From Parachlamydiales bacterium (lineage in GTDB: Bacteria; Chlamydiota; Chlamydiia; Chlamydiales; Rhabdochlamydiaceae), in assembly GCA_023265455.1 (NCBI GenBank), contig JAHFTQ010000012.1, positions 1 to 61,502 of the forward strand: a stretch of DNA of 61,502 bases, read 5' to 3'. The position numbers were made by a program, and so were the translations under genes. Each line of letters opens with the position of its first letter. Position 1 is the first letter of the stretch. Below, piece by piece: positions 59,181 to 61,502 of this stretch. The notes under the pieces are model-generated. The model did not search any database, was not told the origin of the DNA, and worked only from the letters and a program-made list of their open reading frames with translations.

Positions 59181-59477
59181 ATGAAAAGACACTATTTAGC
59201 AATGATCGCAGCGTTAGCAATCACTGCTGTGAATGCAAACCAACCAGCTTCCGTGAAAGCGGAATCTCATGCAGTTAGCTTGTCAGCAGAAGAGCAAGCT
59301 TTTGCAGCTAAGCTCGGCGAAACTACACGTCAAGCGTTTAGTCTCATGAGCTCTGATCTCCGACATGAAGCCCTCTCTCTCATGAAAAATCCCGCTTTGA
59401 CAGCCGATGCTGCTGTTGAGCAAGTCATGAAAGATCATCCCACTTCTTCTATCAAAGTCGAAGTCAATACAAAATAG
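59181..59477 (+). CDS. Small exported protein B of a tandem paralog pair
   Basis: A 98-aa protein with RBS AGGAG and a signal peptide (HYLAMIAALAITAVNA). The mature helical region (FAAKLGETTRQAFSLMSSDL, then RHEALSLM) matches the upstream gene in spacing, but it lacks Cys. It starts 21 nt after gene A, so the pair is probably one transcript ending at the hairpin below. Function unknown. Confidence 0.7.
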   Translation: MKRHYLAMIAALAITAVNANQPASVKAESHAVSLSAEEQAFAAKLGETTRQAFSLMSSDLRHEALSLMKNPALTADAAVEQVMKDHPTSSIKVEVNTK

Positions 59478-59483
59478 TTCTTA

Positions 59484-59511
59484 TTCCCGCCTCTCTTTTT
59501 AGAGGCGGGAA
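59484..59511. terminator. 11-bp hairpin, bidirectional terminator
   Basis: TTCCCGCCTCT (59484-59494), loop CTTTTT, AGAGGCGGGAA (59501-59511). It lies between the convergent gene B and the CPBP protease. Confidence 0.85.
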
Positions 59512-59514
59512 CTC

Positions 59515-60342
59515 TCATGCAGCGTGATAAGTGAAAAGGCTCATGTGAAGTAAGTTGACGGCAAAATGGCAGAGAATGCTGCTTTCGATCGCGCGCGTAT
59601 ACTGATAGATCGCGCCGTAGAGGATGCTTGCCAAGAAAACAAATCCGAGCATGGCAGGTGATGAAGTCCATCCTAGATGGAAGAGTGTGAAAAGCAGCGA
59701 TGCTCCGAGTATTGCTATTACAGTCCCTTTAATGCCTTGTCCCATTCCCTTAAAAAGTTCTTCTTGGACAAATCCTCGGAAAAAAGCCTCCTCAGGGATG
59801 ACGACTAAGAAAAGATTAGAAGTGAGTCGCAAAAGAGCGTGAGAAGGGAGTTTGAGATCCCACTCCACTGTTCCCGAAGAAAGAGCTAAAGCCGCAAGAG
59901 CGATCACGGCAATTGCCGTGAGAGGGATGGCTTTTAATGCCATCTGATACCATCCCGCCGGGTTCCTCAGCAGTGGGAGAAGAAACACCAGACAAAAGAG
60001 CCCCATGAAGGGCTTGTCGTAGTTCAGCCAAAATCTCCCAGCGATATGTAAATTATGAAATCCTGGAATCCAATGGAAGTTGAGGCCTGCTCCCAATGCA
60101 ATGGCAATCAAGATAAAAACCCATCTGGTTGTCCCTGTAATGGGCTTTTTCAGTGCCCAGAACAGGACAAAAAGAGTGGCAACGGGGATCAATGAAAACG
60201 GTTGTGCAACGCCCGTGTGAAGCGCTAAGATATAAGAGATGACTAAAAAAGCACCCCAGAGCCAAGCTGTTCGATGGATCCAAAGGCTTAGGAAAGTCAT
60301 CATCAAAGAGAAAAAAGTGACCTGGGTCAACGTGATCATCAT
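59515..60342 (-). CDS. CPBP-family intramembrane metalloprotease
   Basis: A 275-aa membrane protein with about 7-8 transmembrane segments. The motif PEEAFFRGF (E184, E185, R189) and the later TLFHLGW and CHFAVNLLH give the Glu/His zinc ligands of the CAAX-protease/bacteriocin-processing family. Substrate unknown. It is divergent from pgeF. Confidence 0.85.
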   Translation of the reverse strand: MMITLTQVTFFSLMMTFLSLWIHRTAWLWGAFLVISYILALHTGVAQPFSLIPVATLFVLFWALKKPITGTTRWVFILIAIALGAGLNFHWIPGFHNLHIAGRFWLNYDKPFMGLFCLVFLLPLLRNPAGWYQMALKAIPLTAIAVIALAALALSSGTVEWDLKLPSHALLRLTSNLFLVVIPEEAFFRGFVQEELFKGMGQGIKGTVIAILGASLLFTLFHLGWTSSPAMLGFVFLASILYGAIYQYTRAIESSILCHFAVNLLHMSLFTYHAA

Positions 60343-60358
60343 CTAAGGCAGTTTATAT

Positions 60359-61114
60359 ATGTTGCGCAAAAAAAGAGGAAGCTTTGAATGGTTAGAGTTT
60401 GAGCTTTTTCAAGAATTTAAACAGCTTCGACAGGGCGTCTTTCTGCGGCACGGGGGGATTAGTGAAGGCCCCTATGCTTCTTTAAACACGGGAGATAACG
60501 TAGAAGATGATCCTTCTCATGTTCGTCTGAATCGAGAAAAAATCCGCAAGCATTTAGGTTGTAAAACTTTGCTGAGTGGAAAGCAAGTGCACGGGGATCG
60601 GATCATCGAAGTGCAGAAGGTCACTGGTGTCGAGTGTGATGGGCTGGTGACTCAAGCGAAAGGACTTGGTTTAGCGGTGATGCATGCCGATTGCCAAGTG
60701 GCCCTTTTTTACGATCCGGTGCATCAAGCGATTGGCAGTATTCATGCGGGATGGCGTGGTAATGTCTTGAATATCTATGAAAAGGCCGTCGGTAAAATGC
60801 ATAAGGAATTTGGGTCTAAGCCTGCAGATCTTCTTGTGGGGATTTCGCCAAGTCTGGGGCCGTGCTGCGGAGAATTTATCAATTATGAAAAAGAGCTGCC
60901 CCAACCTTTTTGGGCTTATCAGGTCAAGCCGTATTATTTTGATTTGTGGGAAATCAGCCGCTCTCAACTACTCAAAGCGGGAATTCTTCCCGCGCATCTG
61001 GAAATTGCTAGAATCTGTACCTGTTGCAATCCGACGGATTTCTATTCTTTTCGAAGAGACAAGCCGACAGGCCGTCATGCGACGGTGATTTGTTTGTCTA
61101 ATGATAGATATTGA
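60359..61114 (+). CDS. pgeF: Laccase-domain protein (PgeF/YfiH/YlmD family)
   Basis: A 251-aa multicopper-oxidase-domain protein; relatives act as purine nucleoside-metabolising enzymes (LACC1-like) or peptidoglycan-editing factor. Metal ligands are visible: QVHGD, MHADCQV, HAGWRG, plus LGPCCGEF and CTCCNPTDFYSFRRD. Length is normal. It overlaps the convergent partial OMP gene by 17 nt. Confidence 0.9.
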   Translation: MLRKKRGSFEWLEFELFQEFKQLRQGVFLRHGGISEGPYASLNTGDNVEDDPSHVRLNREKIRKHLGCKTLLSGKQVHGDRIIEVQKVTGVECDGLVTQAKGLGLAVMHADCQVALFYDPVHQAIGSIHAGWRGNVLNIYEKAVGKMHKEFGSKPADLLVGISPSLGPCCGEFINYEKELPQPFWAYQVKPYYFDLWEISRSQLLKAGILPAHLEIARICTCCNPTDFYSFRRDKPTGRHATVICLSNDRY

Positions 61115-61502
61115 TCGCGAAGATCCAGGAGATGAAATAGGCTGAGAGGTTCCGATTGCGTCCTGCAACGGAAAACCAAGGGCCTGCGATAATCCCAATG
61201 TCTGGGGAGAAGTTGTACTCAAGAGCAGGGGCAATGCTGAAGAGTTCGGAAGAGGGGGCAACAGGGGCGGTACCGGGAAGGGTATGGCCCGAAAAGCGGT
61301 TGCGGTTGACATGTTGATAGACGAGGTCAAGGGAGAGGACCCAATTTTGGGTGAGGCTGAATTCAAAGCCTTCCGTGATAAGGAAGATATTGCCGGGGTA
61401 GACTGTTCCGCGTGTTCCTTTGATAGGGCCTACCCGTGGAGCGCCCCCATAGAAACTAAGACCGTGAACGTGGACGGGTACAGTTAGAGTATAATTGAAC
61501 CA
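61098..61502 (-). CDS. Outer membrane beta-barrel protein, C-terminal part (paralog of the 40-kb OMP)
   Basis: The frame is open from the right window edge, so the start is outside; the last 134 codons are visible. It aligns along its length with the C-terminus of the protein at 39649-40680: FEFSLTQNWVLSLDLVY against YEYSFTQRWVFALDVVY, APALEYNFSPDIGIIAGPWF against APAIEYNPSENFGILGGVWF. It ends INIYH, not the usual Phe. Outer membrane location is inferred from the paralog. Confidence 0.75.
   Translation of the reverse strand, partial: WFNYTLTVPVHVHGLSFYGGAPRVGPIKGTRGTVYPGNIFLITEGFEFSLTQNWVLSLDLVYQHVNRNRFSGHTLPGTAPVAPSSELFSIAPALEYNFSPDIGIIAGPWFSVAGRNRNLSAYFISWIFAINIYH

Overview
The window reads as chromosome of an environmental member of the Chlamydiota (Parachlamydiales-like, for example Waddliaceae, Criblamydiaceae or Simkaniaceae; genus not resolvable from sequence alone). 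Several gene orders match the chlamydial layout as I remember it from C. trachomatis: rpsJ-fusA-rpsG-rpsL / small ORF / tsp (CT436-CT441), mnmE-nth-psd-hypothetical-secA (CT698-CT701 region), lpdA-lipA, glgC plus a phosphoesterase, and mcsA-mcsB. Lpg1974/MOMP-like outer membrane proteins, Inc-like proteins, a USP-type deubiquitinase and an F-box/ankyrin protein all suit an intracellular bacterium of amoebae or other eukaryotes.

Layout. 1-3.7 kb: secreted or surface proteins (end of a beta-helix protein, jelly-roll-like protein, LRR protein) and a hypothetical protein. 3.7-7.2 kb: ribosomal str-type operon on the minus strand with a recognisable promoter. 7.3-16.9 kb: small conserved ORF, Tsp protease, ruvC-ruvA, mnmE-nth, psd with a small partner, secA. 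16.8-21 kb: USP effector, zinc-ribbon membrane protein, lpdA-lipA. 21-25.6 kb: OppA-like lipoprotein, glgC behind a long foldback, phosphoesterase, a second large inverted repeat, a prepilin-like protein. 25.5-28.6 kb: overlapping rfbC-rfbD-rfbB-kdsB operon for dTDP-rhamnose and CMP-Kdo. 28.7-40.7 kb: two amino-acid permeases, S9 peptidase with an alpha/beta-hydrolase-like partner, orphan HipB-like regulator, F-box/ankyrin effector, secreted nuclease, a hidden 47-aa His/Pro/Gln-rich peptide, yqeY and an outer membrane protein. 40.8-43.3 kb: four-gene operon of coiled-coil proteins, at least one strongly Inc-like. 43.3-49.9 kb: exported thioredoxin reductase-thioredoxin fusion, GNAT enzyme, MOMP-like porin, MFS transporter, M19 dipeptidase plus NamZ-like muramidase.

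49.9-55.9 kb looks accessory: a regulator/nucleotidyltransferase pair that resembles a toxin-antitoxin unit, ispD, an AAA15 ATPase/RloB pair (AbiL-like defence), a short exported protein, an APH(9)-like kinase and a methyltransferase that may be exported. 55.9-61.5 kb returns to housekeeping genes (MFS, mcsB-mcsA, two small exported paralogs, CPBP protease, pgeF) and ends in a truncated paralog of the 40-kb outer membrane protein.

Structural points: 11 convergent gene pairs overlap at their 3-prime ends, while most non-overlapping convergent pairs are separated by a hairpin. The best candidates for new biology are the Inc-like coiled-coil operon, the exported TrxR-Trx fusion, an McsB that has lost its kinase signatures, the His-rich micro-protein, the regulator/NTase module and the two large inverted repeats. 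No tRNA, rRNA, CRISPR array or transposase was seen.
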